Assembly: GCA_945879625.1 (NCBI GenBank)
Contig: CAMCVA010000012.1
Span: forward strand, 1-64,000
Length of the DNA stretch: 64,000 bases
Direction of reading: 5' to 3'
From: Flavobacterium psychrophilum
GTDB lineage: Bacteria; Bacteroidota; Bacteroidia; Flavobacteriales; Flavobacteriaceae
Positions 1 through 8,417 of the stretch are shown here, in pieces. The notes below the pieces were generated by a model. It saw only the letters and a program-made list of their open reading frames with translations. It did not search any database and had not been told where the DNA came from. A program made the position numbers and the translations under genes. Numbering within the stretch: the first letter of the stretch is position 1; each line of letters opens with the position of its first letter.

Positions 1-768
1 TTGGTGAAAACCGAAAGTCAAAGTTTTTCTTGTACTACACTTTTCAATTCGATTTATAATCCTTCATTGGCAACAAATCAAACCAAATATCCGTTGCTAC
101 AACAGCATTTTCTGGGTTGGTTTATCCAAACTGAAACTCCTGTTTTCAATTCGGAACAAGCCACATTTATGGATTTTTCGGTGAAACAAAAAGGGAACAC
201 TCGCTTTATGTATGTTTTGCCAACATCGCCAACCGAAGCATTGTTGGAATACACTTTGTTTTCAAAAGAGTTACTTTCAAAAGAAGAATACGAAGCTGAA
301 ATTGAAAAGTACCTTCAACAATTAGAAATCAGCCAGTACACCATTCTTGAAAAAGAAGTGGGTACCATTCCCATGACATGCTATCCATTTTGGAAACACA
401 ATACTAAAAATGTAATCAATATTGGTACTGCAGGTGGTTGGACCAAAGCCAGTACGGGATTTACTTTTAAAAATGCCGACAAGAAATCGAGTGAATTGGT
501 TTCGTTTATGGAAACCCATACCGATGGAAGAAAGTTTCATTCCAAGACCAAATTCTGGTGGTACGATCTCTTGCTTTTGGATATTTTAGATCAAAAAAAC
601 GAAACGGGATCGGCTATTTTCTCAGCCCTTTTCGAAAAGGGAAATGCGCCACTGATCCTAAAATTTTTAGATGAAGAAACGTCGTTTTGGGAGGACTTAC
701 AAGTCATTTGGAAATGTCCAAAAGGACTATTTATCAATGCTTTATTGAAACGACTATTCCGATTTTAA
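1..768 (+). CDS. crtY: Lycopene beta-cyclase, C-terminal part (5' end outside window)
   Basis: The reading frame is open to the left edge, so this is the last 255 or so residues of a protein that is normally about 380 residues; the TTG at base 1 is not a credible start. Lycopene cyclases close beta-ionone rings on lycopene in carotenoid synthesis, typically leading to zeaxanthin in yellow Flavobacteria. Visible family features are the FMDF segment, the YVLP...ALLEYTLFS stretch, the conserved E-x-G-x-IPMT motif (EVGTIPMTCYPF) and the following IGTAGG...ASTGF segment. The N-terminal dinucleotide-binding motif lies outside the window. The neighbouring carotenoid genes, if any, are upstream and not visible. 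Confidence 0.88.
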   Translation: MVKTESQSFSCTTLFNSIYNPSLATNQTKYPLLQQHFLGWFIQTETPVFNSEQATFMDFSVKQKGNTRFMYVLPTSPTEALLEYTLFSKELLSKEEYEAEIEKYLQQLEISQYTILEKEVGTIPMTCYPFWKHNTKNVINIGTAGGWTKASTGFTFKNADKKSSELVSFMETHTDGRKFHSKTKFWWYDLLLLDILDQKNETGSAIFSALFEKGNAPLILKFLDEETSFWEDLQVIWKCPKGLFINALLKRLFRF

Positions 769-831
769 TTGAGCTATCTAACGATAACAAATCTTTATGA
801 TTTGATTCCTTCTTAAGACCAGATTTCTATT

Positions 832-839
832 TATCTTTG
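832..839 (+). promoter_or_regulatory. -7 box (TATCTTTG) for bacilliredoxin gene
   Basis: Exact match to the Bacteroidota sigma-A -7 consensus TAnnTTTG, 54 bases before the ATG at 894. No TTG lies at the usual 17-23 base spacing upstream; the nearest is about 27 bases away. Confidence 0.55.
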
Positions 840-893
840 CCAAAGATTTTATTAAATCAAATACCGTACATCATCAATTAAATATAAATAATT

Positions 894-1304
894 ATGTATC
901 CAGAAGAAATGGTAAGACCAATGAAAGCCGAATTAGTGGACGCTGGTTTTCAAGATTTACATACTGCTGAGGCTGTTGAAAACGCTATCAAAGGAGCAGG
1001 AACCACCTTGGTTGTGGTAAATTCTGTTTGTGGTTGTGCTGCAAGAAATGCACGTCCAGGAGCAAAAATGAGTTTAGAAGGCGCTAAAAAACCAGATCAT
1101 TTGATTACGGTTTTTGCAGGAGTTGATAAAGAAGCAGTTGATGCAGCGCGTCAACACATGTTCCCTTTTCCTCCTTCTTCGCCAAGTATGGCTTTGTTCA
1201 AAGACGGTGAATTAGTTCATATGTTAGAGCGCCACCACATTGAAGGCCGTCCAGCCGAATTAATCGCTGAAAACTTACAAGACGCCTACGCTGAGTTTTG
1301 TTAA
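894..1304 (+). CDS. BrxA/BrxB family bacilliredoxin
   Basis: A 136-residue thioredoxin-fold protein of the YphP/YqiW (BrxA/BrxB) family. These are small thiol-disulfide proteins; in Bacillus they remove bacillithiol from mixed disulfides. The redox centre is the CGC motif in [15 protein letters not shown]. The N-terminus [14 protein letters not shown] matches the usual start of the family, which supports the ATG at 894. The gene stands alone between its own -7 box and a terminator. Whether this organism makes bacillithiol cannot be told from the window, so the partner thiol is uncertain. Confidence 0.9.
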   Translation: MYPEEMVRPMKAELVDAGFQDLHTAEAVENAIKGAGTTLVVVNSVCGCAARNARPGAKMSLEGAKKPDHLITVFAGVDKEAVDAARQHMFPFPPSSPSMALFKDGELVHMLERHHIEGRPAELIAENLQDAYAEFC

Positions 1305-1319
1305 ACTAAAACAGTATTT

Positions 1320-1357
1320 AAAAAACCTTTTAGAGAGTAATTTCTAAAAGGTTTTTT
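1320..1357 (+). terminator. Rho-independent terminator after bacilliredoxin gene
   Basis: Inverted repeat CCTTTTAGA / TCTAAAAGG (1326-1334 with 1343-1351), extended by flanking A and T tracts and followed by a T-run. Confidence 0.8.
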
Positions 1358-1362
1358 CTTTA

Positions 1363-1393
1363 TTGTCATTTTCGAAATTTCAAATTACCTTTG
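1363..1393 (+). promoter_or_regulatory. Consensus Bacteroidota promoter for trhO
   Basis: TTG at 1363-1365, a 20-base spacer and TACCTTTG at 1386-1393, matching TTG-N17-23-TAnnTTTG. The predicted transcript start lies about 50 bases before the ATG at 1451. Confidence 0.72.
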
Positions 1394-1450
1394 TACCCGA
1401 GTTCTTCCATTTAGAACTCATACATAATTTCTCACTTAAACGTTTATAGC

Positions 1451-2833
1451 ATGCAACTGTACAACACCTTAAGCGCAGAAGAAAGAGCCGAACTGATAGA
1501 CCAAGCAGGCAAACAACGACTCACGTTGTCTTTCTATGCGTATGCCAAAATTGAAGATTCCAAAAAATTTCGAGATGATTTGTTTGTTCAATGGAACAAA
1601 CTCGACGCCCTAGGTAGAATTTACGTCGCCCACGAAGGCATCAACGCCCAAATGAGCCTTCCGGCCGAGAACATGGAAGCGTTTCGGGAAACCTTAGAAT
1701 CCTATAATTTCATGCAAAATATCCGCTTGAATGTGGCGGTTGAGCACGACGACCATTCGTTTCTGAAACTCACCATCAAAGTGCGCGACAAAATTGTAGC
1801 CGACGGATTAAACGATGAAACCTTTGATGTAACCAACATTGGCATCCACCTAAAAGCCAACGAATTCAATCAAATTTTGTCCGATCCCAATACCATTGTG
1901 GTTGATTTTAGGAATCACTACGAAAGTGAAATTGGTCATTTTAAGGGTGCCATTACACCCGATGTTGAAACGTTTCGGGAGAGTTTGCCTATTATTCACG
2001 AGCAACTCAAGTTGCACAAAGAAGACAAAAACTTGGTGATGTATTGCACCGGAGGCATTCGCTGCGAAAAGGCTTCGGCCTACTTTAAACACCAAGGATT
2101 TAAAAACGTATTTCAGTTAGAAGGCGGAATCATCAATTACGCCAAGCAAATCAAAGAAGAAGGCCTAGAAAGTAAGTTTATTGGCAAAAATTTTGTGTTT
2201 GATCACCGCTTGGGCGAACGCATCACCGATGACATCGTGTCGCAATGCCACCAATGCGGAAAACCTTGTGACAACCACACCAATTGCTTGAACGACGGCT
2301 GTCATTTGTTGTTTATTCAATGCGACGATTGCCAAGCGGCCATGGAAAATTGCTGTTCCCCAGAATGTTTATCCGTCACACACTTGCCATTGTCCGAACA
2401 AGTAAAACTGAGAAGTGGCAAACAGGTGGGCAATAAGGTGTTTCGCAAAGGAAAGTCCGAGAAATTAACCTTTAAACATTCGGGCGTTTTGTCGGATACA
2501 CCCCTAGCAAAAGCTCAAGAATCCTTGGACATTCGTCATAAAATAAACCTAAAACAGCGCGAAAAAAAGGCGTTGCTGGGAAAAATAAGCCACTATTATG
2601 TGAAAGCACAAGTGGGTCTTTTTGAGTTAGCAAACGAGGAACTCCACAGCGGCGACACTTTGCTTATTTCGGGACCAACAACCGGAAATGAAACAATAGT
2701 ACTCACAAAAATGACGGTAAATGGCCAAGAAAATACCGTGGCCAAACCCGGCGATAAGCTCACTTTTGAAGTGCCTTTTCGTTTGCGTTTATCGGATAAA
2801 GTGTATAAAATTTTACCTCAAGATTTGAATTGA
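1451..2833 (+). CDS. trhO: tRNA uridine(34) hydroxylase TrhO (YceA) with extra C-terminal barrel domain
   Basis: The first 340 or so residues match TrhO/YceA: an N-terminal acylphosphatase-like domain, then a rhodanese domain with active-site Cys199 in YCTGGIRCEKAS, then a Cys-rich segment (CHQCGKPCDNHTNC...CDDC...CC). TrhO makes 5-hydroxyuridine at position 34 of tRNAs in an oxygen-dependent reaction. At 460 residues the protein is about 100 longer than E. coli YceA (350). The added tail (about 350-460) has the pattern GD-x-I-x-G-xTT...V..M.VNG......PGD....V..R.R..DKVYKI, which resembles the EF-Tu-domain-2-like C-terminal barrel of U32-family proteins. The main function call is firm; the tail assignment is inference from pattern. 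Confidence 0.9.
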   Translation: MQLYNTLSAEERAELIDQAGKQRLTLSFYAYAKIEDSKKFRDDLFVQWNKLDALGRIYVAHEGINAQMSLPAENMEAFRETLESYNFMQNIRLNVAVEHDDHSFLKLTIKVRDKIVADGLNDETFDVTNIGIHLKANEFNQILSDPNTIVVDFRNHYESEIGHFKGAITPDVETFRESLPIIHEQLKLHKEDKNLVMYCTGGIRCEKASAYFKHQGFKNVFQLEGGIINYAKQIKEEGLESKFIGKNFVFDHRLGERITDDIVSQCHQCGKPCDNHTNCLNDGCHLLFIQCDDCQAAMENCCSPECLSVTHLPLSEQVKLRSGKQVGNKVFRKGKSEKLTFKHSGVLSDTPLAKAQESLDIRHKINLKQREKKALLGKISHYYVKAQVGLFELANEELHSGDTLLISGPTTGNETIVLTKMTVNGQENTVAKPGDKLTFEVPFRLRLSDKVYKILPQDLN

Positions 2834-2907
2834 AAATTGACCTTAAAGCCTGTCAGGCGCACATCGTTTTGGTAAAAGAAACGTAGTATTTGCAGCAAAA
2901 TATGCTG

Positions 2908-2938
2908 TTGAAACTTTAAAACTTAAATACTATCTTTA
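2908..2938 (+). promoter_or_regulatory. Likely promoter for the ricT-gldH-PBP1A-scoAB operon
   Basis: TTG at 2908-2910, a 20-base spacer and TATCTTTA at 2931-2938, one mismatch from TAnnTTTG. It lies about 57 bases before the ricT ATG. Confidence 0.5.
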
Positions 2939-2994
2939 CGAACGAATCGTTTTACACATAGAATTCGCTCCAGTAGCGATACCAGATATAGATT

Positions 2995-4242
2995 ATGGCA
3001 TGTACAAGTTGTTCAACCTCAACGGGCGGTGCGCCCAAAGGGTGTAAAAATAATGGGACTTGCGGCACCGATAGCTGCAACAAATTGACCGTATTTGATT
3101 GGTTGGCCAACATGAGCCTTCCCAACGGCGAAGCACCATTTGATTGCGTAGAAGTGCGTTTCAAAAACGGTCGAAAAGAATTTTACCGCAATACCGAAAA
3201 ACTGAGTTTAAGCATAGGCGATATAGTAGCTACCGAAGCTTCTCCCGGACACGACATTGGGATAGTTACCTTGACTGGGGAATTGGTAAAAATTCAGATG
3301 AAGAAAAAAGGAGTAGCCGTTACCAGTCCTGAAATAGCCAAAATATACCGCAAAGCATCCCAAAAAGACATCGATATTTGGTCGGCCTCTCGCGACAAAG
3401 AAGAGGGCATGAAGGTGCGCGCGCGCGAATTGGCCATCGCACAAAAATTAGAAATGAAAATTTCGGATATTGAATTTCAAGGCGACGGCTCTAAAGCAAC
3501 TTTTTATTATACGGCCAATGATCGGGTTGATTTTCGTTTGCTGATTAAAGATTTTGCCAAAGATTTTAGCACGAGAATTGAAATGAAACAAGTAGGTTTT
3601 CGTCAGGAAGCTTCTCGTTTGGGAGGCATTGGATCTTGCGGACGCGAATTGTGTTGTTCTACGTGGCTCACCGATTTTCGAAGTGTAAATACTTCGGCAG
3701 CGCGTTACCAACAGCTGTCGTTAAACCCACAAAAATTAGCCGGGCAATGCGGAAAATTGAAGTGTTGTTTGAACTACGAACTAGACACTTATTTGGATGC
3801 TCTTCAAGGATTTCCCGATTTTGACACCAAATTGCAGACCGAAAAAGGAATGGCAATTTGCCAAAAACAAGACATTTTTAAAGGGCTCATGTGGTTTGCC
3901 TACACCGATAATTTTGCCAATTGGCATGTATTAAAAATTGAGCAGGTTAAGGAAATTCTCGCTGAAAACAAATTGAAAAACAAAGTTTCTTCGCTCGAAG
4001 ATTACGCCTTAGAGGTTACAACAGAGCCAGAAAAAGACTTTAATAACGCGATGGGTCAAGAAAGTCTCACCCGTTTTGACCAGCCAAAAAGAAAGAAAAA
4101 AAACAATAAAAACCGCAAACCCAACGGAGAAAATATACCAGCAAATTCAAACAACAACAATAGACCAGCCAACGGAAATCAACCACCGCGAACCGGTCAA
4201 CCGAAAATAACGCCCAATAACCGCAATGAGAATAAGCAATAG
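2995..4242 (+). CDS. ricT: PSP1-domain protein, RicT (YaaT) family
   Basis: A 415-residue PSP1-superfamily protein. In Bacillus, RicT works with RicA and RicF in a complex carrying iron-sulfur clusters that affects RNA processing and development; the role in Bacteroidota is not known to me. The PSP1 core (about 60-300) carries the paired cysteine motifs SCGRELCC and CGKLKCC. Before it is a short Cys-rich leader (six Cys within the first 27 residues), and after it a low-complexity Asn/Lys/Pro tail (about 360-415). The gene overlaps gldH by 17 bases, so the two are almost certainly translated from one mRNA. Confidence 0.85.
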   Translation: MACTSCSTSTGGAPKGCKNNGTCGTDSCNKLTVFDWLANMSLPNGEAPFDCVEVRFKNGRKEFYRNTEKLSLSIGDIVATEASPGHDIGIVTLTGELVKIQMKKKGVAVTSPEIAKIYRKASQKDIDIWSASRDKEEGMKVRARELAIAQKLEMKISDIEFQGDGSKATFYYTANDRVDFRLLIKDFAKDFSTRIEMKQVGFRQEASRLGGIGSCGRELCCSTWLTDFRSVNTSAARYQQLSLNPQKLAGQCGKLKCCLNYELDTYLDALQGFPDFDTKLQTEKGMAICQKQDIFKGLMWFAYTDNFANWHVLKIEQVKEILAENKLKNKVSSLEDYALEVTTEPEKDFNNAMGQESLTRFDQPKRKKKNNKNRKPNGENIPANSNNNNRPANGNQPPRTGQPKITPNNRNENKQ

Positions 4243-4708
4243 CATAGCGATTGTTGCAGCTACCTTGCTGTTGGTTTCCTGCGATAAAAACCGGGTGTTT
4301 GATGAATACAAAGACGTGGGCAACGCGTGGCATCAAGATAGTTTGGTGCGCTTTGATTTGCCCGCCTTAGAAGCAACCAAAAAGTACAACATGTACCTCA
4401 CGCTTCGCGACAACAACGACTATCCGTTCAACAATATTTTTTTGATTGTGAGTTTAGATCAACCCAACAAAGTTACCTTGGTTGACACCTTAGAATATGC
4501 CATGGCCAATCCTGATGGCAGCTTGTTGGGCGACGGCTTTACCGACGTGAAGGAAAGCAAATTGACCTACAAAACACAGTTCAAAGCACAGAAAGGAGTT
4601 TATCAGGTGCGCATTCAACAAGCGGTGCGACAAACCGGAAAAATTCCCGGCGTAACCGAACTTCCCGGAATTACCGATGTAGGATTTAGAATTGAAAAAA
4701 CAGAGTAA
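4226..4708 (+). CDS. gldH: Gliding motility lipoprotein GldH
   Basis: A 160-residue protein recognisable as GldH, a lipoprotein required for gliding in Flavobacterium johnsoniae. The signal peptide ends in the lipobox LLVSC with lipidated Cys19. The mature part contains the family stretches VFDEYKDVGNAWH and YNMYLTLRDNNDYPFNNI. It starts 17 bases inside ricT and ends 3 bases before PBP1A, so it is in the middle of an envelope operon. Presence of gldH fits an organism with the gliding/T9SS machinery that exports the large cargo proteins elsewhere in the window. Confidence 0.93.
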   Translation: MRISNSIAIVAATLLLVSCDKNRVFDEYKDVGNAWHQDSLVRFDLPALEATKKYNMYLTLRDNNDYPFNNIFLIVSLDQPNKVTLVDTLEYAMANPDGSLLGDGFTDVKESKLTYKTQFKAQKGVYQVRIQQAVRQTGKIPGVTELPGITDVGFRIEKTE

Positions 4709-4711
4709 ATT

Positions 4712-7006
4712 ATGGCGTTCTCATTTAATTTTAACCAAGAACACGAATTGGCGTATTTCAAAAAACGCTTCTGGAAAATCTTCTTTTATTTTTTGGGCGG
4801 ATTGACCTTGTTTTTTCTGTTTGCCTCTTGGGGTCTTTTTGGTTCCATGCCCTCGTTTGAAGATTTAGAGAATCCTGATTCCAATTTGGCTACCGAGATC
4901 ATTGCAGCCGATGGAGCTACAATCGGGAAATTTTACAACGAAAACCGTACGCCCATAAAATATGCCGATTTACCCAAACACCTAGTGAATGCCTTAATTG
5001 CTACCGAAGACGAGCGTTTTTTTGAGCATTCAGGGATTGACGGACGTGGTACATTGCGGGCCGTATTGAGTGTGGGAACCAGCGGAGGAGCCAGTACGCT
5101 CACCCAACAATTGGCCAAGTTGTTGTTTCACGGCGAAGGTTCTCGATTTTTACCGCTTCGGATTATTCAAAAAGCCAAAGAGTGGATTATCGCCATTCGA
5201 TTGGAGCGCCAATACACCAAAAACGAAATCATTGCCATGTATTTTAACAAGGCCGATTTTGTGAACACCGCCGTGGGAATTCGATCGGCAGCCAAGGTAT
5301 ATTTTGGCAAAGAACCTCGCGATTTATCTATTACCGAAAGCGCCATGTTGGTTGGGATGCTTAAAAATCCGTCCTTGTTTAACCCCATTCGCCGCATCGA
5401 AAAAGTAACAGCCCGCCGCAATGTGGTGTTGGGTCAGATGGTGAAAAATAATTTCTTGCCCGAAAACCAAAAAGAAGCCCTAGAAAAAGATTCCATCGTA
5501 TTGCATTTTCAACCCGAAAGCCACACCGACGGGATTGGGACCTATTTTCGCGAATACCTGCGCGATTTTATGAAAAGTTGGGTGAAAGAAAACAAAAAAT
5601 CAGACGGTACCGAATACGACATGTACAAGGATGGCCTCAAGATATACACCACGATTGATTCGCGCATGCAAACCTATGCCGAAGAAGCGGTGCAGCAACA
5701 CTTGCCCAACCTACAAGCGGAGTTGGCTACCCAACAAAAGGAAAATAAAAACGCCCCATTTGTCAATATTTCGGACGCTGAAACCAAAAAATTGCTCGAT
5801 AAGGCGATGCGCGGTTCGGAGCGTTGGCGAGAAATGTCGGCTGAGGAAAAATCAGAAGAAGACATCATTAAGTCGTTTGCTGTAAAAACCAAAATGAAAG
5901 TGTTTACCTGGAAAGGCGAGCGCGATACCCTTATGACGCCATTGGATTCCATTCGCTACTACAAAAGTTTCTTGCAAACGGGCATGATGGCTATGGAACC
6001 CAATACCGGACACATTAAAGTGTGGGTGGGCGGAATTAATTACAAATATTTTCAGTACGACCACGTAGGCCAAGGCGCCCGACAAGTGGGATCGACCTTT
6101 AAGCCTTTTGTATATGCCACAGCCATAGAGCAATTAAACATGTCGCCCTGTGATTCAATCATTGACAGTCCGTTCATGATTCACAAAGGCCGACACAACG
6201 TAACCGAAGATTGGGAACCCCACAATTCAGATAACGAATACCGCGGCATGGTTACCCTTAAAAAAGCCTTAGCGATGTCAATCAATACGGTTTCAGCCAA
6301 ATTAATTGATAAAGTAGGACCAGAAGCGGTCGTAGAATTAACCCATAAATTGGGCGTAAAATCAGACATCCCTGCTCAACCCGCCATTGCGCTTGGCGCA
6401 GTAGAAATCACGGTGCAAGATATGGTGGCCGCTTATAGCACCTTTGCCAACGAAGGCGTTTACATTAAACCGCAATTCATCACCCGCATCGAAGACAAAA
6501 ACGGGGTAGTGATCTACGAACCCAGCACCGAATCGCACGATGTACTCAACAAAGACATTGCTTTTGCTGTAATTAAATTATTAGAAGGCGTTACCGAAGG
6601 CGGATCGGGCGCCCGACTGCGCACCCAAGGCGGAGGTCACGGTTACAACCGAGTAACGGGCTATCCGTATGTGTTTACCAACCCAATAGCGGGAAAAACC
6701 GGAACGACACAAAATCAATCGGATGGTTGGTTTATGGGGATGGTTCCCAATTTGGCTGCCGGAGTTTGGGTGGGTTGCGAAGACCGATCGGCTCGATTTA
6801 AAGGCATAACCTACGGACAAGGTGCAACAGCGGCTCTTCCTATTTGGGCTATTTTCATGAAAAAATGTTACGACGACGAAACCTTGACGGTATCCAAAAC
6901 TGATTTTGAACGTCCGGCTAATTTGTCAATAAAAGTAGATTGTTGGGCACCACCTGTGCAAGATACCGTTGCCGCCGAGCAAGACACCCAAGAAATAGGA
7001 TTATAA
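4712..7006 (+). CDS. Class A penicillin-binding protein (PBP1A type)
   Basis: A 764-residue bifunctional peptidoglycan synthase. After a short cytoplasmic segment there is one membrane helix (about 22-45), then a GT51 glycosyltransferase domain with catalytic Glu99 (ATEDERFFEHSG) and GGASTLTQQLAK. The transpeptidase domain has Ser461-x-x-Lys464 (GSTFKPF), Ser523-Ile-Asn525 and Lys662-Thr-Gly-Thr665, so both activities look intact. It polymerises lipid II in the periplasm and cross-links the strands. It starts 3 bases after gldH and is followed 12 bases later by scoA. Length is normal for the class. Confidence 0.95.
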   Translation: MAFSFNFNQEHELAYFKKRFWKIFFYFLGGLTLFFLFASWGLFGSMPSFEDLENPDSNLATEIIAADGATIGKFYNENRTPIKYADLPKHLVNALIATEDERFFEHSGIDGRGTLRAVLSVGTSGGASTLTQQLAKLLFHGEGSRFLPLRIIQKAKEWIIAIRLERQYTKNEIIAMYFNKADFVNTAVGIRSAAKVYFGKEPRDLSITESAMLVGMLKNPSLFNPIRRIEKVTARRNVVLGQMVKNNFLPENQKEALEKDSIVLHFQPESHTDGIGTYFREYLRDFMKSWVKENKKSDGTEYDMYKDGLKIYTTIDSRMQTYAEEAVQQHLPNLQAELATQQKENKNAPFVNISDAETKKLLDKAMRGSERWREMSAEEKSEEDIIKSFAVKTKMKVFTWKGERDTLMTPLDSIRYYKSFLQTGMMAMEPNTGHIKVWVGGINYKYFQYDHVGQGARQVGSTFKPFVYATAIEQLNMSPCDSIIDSPFMIHKGRHNVTEDWEPHNSDNEYRGMVTLKKALAMSINTVSAKLIDKVGPEAVVELTHKLGVKSDIPAQPAIALGAVEITVQDMVAAYSTFANEGVYIKPQFITRIEDKNGVVIYEPSTESHDVLNKDIAFAVIKLLEGVTEGGSGARLRTQGGGHGYNRVTGYPYVFTNPIAGKTGTTQNQSDGWFMGMVPNLAAGVWVGCEDRSARFKGITYGQGATAALPIWAIFMKKCYDDETLTVSKTDFERPANLSIKVDCWAPPVQDTVAAEQDTQEIGL

Positions 7007-7018
7007 TACGGTTTTCAT

Positions 7019-7720
7019 ATGATTAATAAAAAAGTAGCCACAGTCCAAGAAGCGCTGCAAGGCGTTGAAAGCGGCATGACCTTGCTCATAGGCGGATTTG
7101 GCCTGTGTGGAATTCCAGAAAACAGCATTGCCGAATTGGTTGCCAAACAAGTGAATAGCCTTACCTGTGTGTCCAATAATGCTGGCGTAGATGATTTTGG
7201 TTTAGGATTGCTGTTGCAACACAAACAAATCAAAAAAATGATTTCGTCGTATGTGGGCGAAAACGCCGAATTTGAACGTCAAATGCTCTCAGGAGAACTC
7301 GAAGTAGAATTGATTCCTCAAGGTACGTTGGCCGAAAGATGCCGCGCAGCACAAGCAGGAATCCCAGCCTTTTTTACTCCAGCAGGCTACGGAACCGAAG
7401 TAGCCGAAGGAAAAGAGACCCGCGAATTTAACGGAAAAATGCACGTTATGGAACACGCCTTCCAGGCTAATTTTGCTATTGTAAAAGCATGGAAAGGCGA
7501 TACGGCAGGCAATCTAATTTTTAAAGGTACCGCCCGTAATTTTAATCCAAGCATGTGTGGCGCCGCCAAAATTACGGTGGCTGAGGTAGAGGAATTGTTC
7601 GAAGCGGGACAATTAGACCCGAATCAGATCCATATTCCAGGCATTTTAGTGCAGCGCATTTTTCAAGGAAAAACTTTTGAAAAACGCATCGAACAACGAA
7701 CCGTTAGAGCCCGAAAATAA
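7019..7720 (+). CDS. scoA: 3-oxoacid CoA-transferase subunit A
   Basis: A 233-residue alpha subunit of a succinyl-CoA:3-ketoacid (or acetate/butyrate) CoA-transferase. The family motif [13 protein letters not shown] is near the N-terminus. With subunit B it moves CoA between succinyl-CoA and acetoacetate. The exact acyl acceptor cannot be decided from sequence alone, although the order A-then-B and the lengths match bacterial SCOT. It lies 12 bases after the PBP1A gene in the same orientation, probably the same transcript. Confidence 0.9.
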   Translation: MINKKVATVQEALQGVESGMTLLIGGFGLCGIPENSIAELVAKQVNSLTCVSNNAGVDDFGLGLLLQHKQIKKMISSYVGENAEFERQMLSGELEVELIPQGTLAERCRAAQAGIPAFFTPAGYGTEVAEGKETREFNGKMHVMEHAFQANFAIVKAWKGDTAGNLIFKGTARNFNPSMCGAAKITVAEVEELFEAGQLDPNQIHIPGILVQRIFQGKTFEKRIEQRTVRARK

Positions 7721-7756
7721 GGAAATCAAATTTTCAAAATTCCTAATACGTTAATT

Positions 7757-8410
7757 ATGCTAGGTAAAGAAGAAATAGCAAAACGAATTGCCCAAGAAGT
7801 GCAAGATGGTTATTATGTAAATTTAGGCATTGGAATTCCAACCTTGGTGGCCAATTATGTGCGCACCGATATTGAAGTAGAGTTTCAAAGCGAAAACGGC
7901 GTATTGGGCATGGGTCCGTTTCCGTTTGAGGGCGAAGAAGACGCCGATGTAATCAATGCCGGAAAACAAACCATTACCACCTTGCCAGGCGCTTCTTTTT
8001 TTGATTCGGCTACGAGTTTTGGTATGATCCGCGGACAGCACATCGATTTGACTATTTTGGGCGCCATGGAGGTAGCCGAAAACGGGGACATCGCCAACTG
8101 GAAAATTCCTGGAAAAATGGTAAAAGGCATGGGCGGTGCCATGGATCTGGTTGCTTCGGCAGAAAATATAATTGTCGCCATGATGCACGTGAACAAAGCG
8201 GGCGAATCTAAAATTCTTAAAAAGTGTACATTACCGCTCACCGGTGTGGGTTGCGTAAAAAAAGTAGTGACCGAATTGGCCGTGTTGCAAGTAACGCCCA
8301 ACGGATTTAAGCTTCTTGAGCGCGCACCTGGCGTGACCGTAGAAGCAATTATAGCCGCTACTGAAGCCAACTTAATAATAGAGGGAGTTATTCCTGAAAT
8401 GAAATTGTAG
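7757..8410 (+). CDS. scoB: 3-oxoacid CoA-transferase subunit B
   Basis: A 217-residue beta subunit. The catalytic glutamate is Glu46 in the SENG motif (QSENGVLGMGPF), which forms the acyl-glutamyl and CoA-glutamyl intermediates. The conserved GIGIPTLVANY stretch is near the N-terminus. It follows scoA by 36 bases. It converges on the acyltransferase gene, with only 7 bases between the two stop codons and no hairpin terminator in between, so the two transcripts are likely to overlap. Confidence 0.92.
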   Translation: MLGKEEIAKRIAQEVQDGYYVNLGIGIPTLVANYVRTDIEVEFQSENGVLGMGPFPFEGEEDADVINAGKQTITTLPGASFFDSATSFGMIRGQHIDLTILGAMEVAENGDIANWKIPGKMVKGMGGAMDLVASAENIIVAMMHVNKAGESKILKKCTLPLTGVGCVKKVVTELAVLQVTPNGFKLLERAPGVTVEAIIAATEANLIIEGVIPEMKL

Positions 8411-8417
8411 TAGGTTG

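Noticed and set aside
2850..2866. Short palindrome AGCCTGTCAGGC-like between trhO and ricT as a terminator
   Set aside because: The loop would be a single base and no T-run follows.
5852..6133. Antisense open frames across the PBP1A gene
   Set aside because: They have no promoter or recognisable protein family and lie wholly opposite a well-supported gene.
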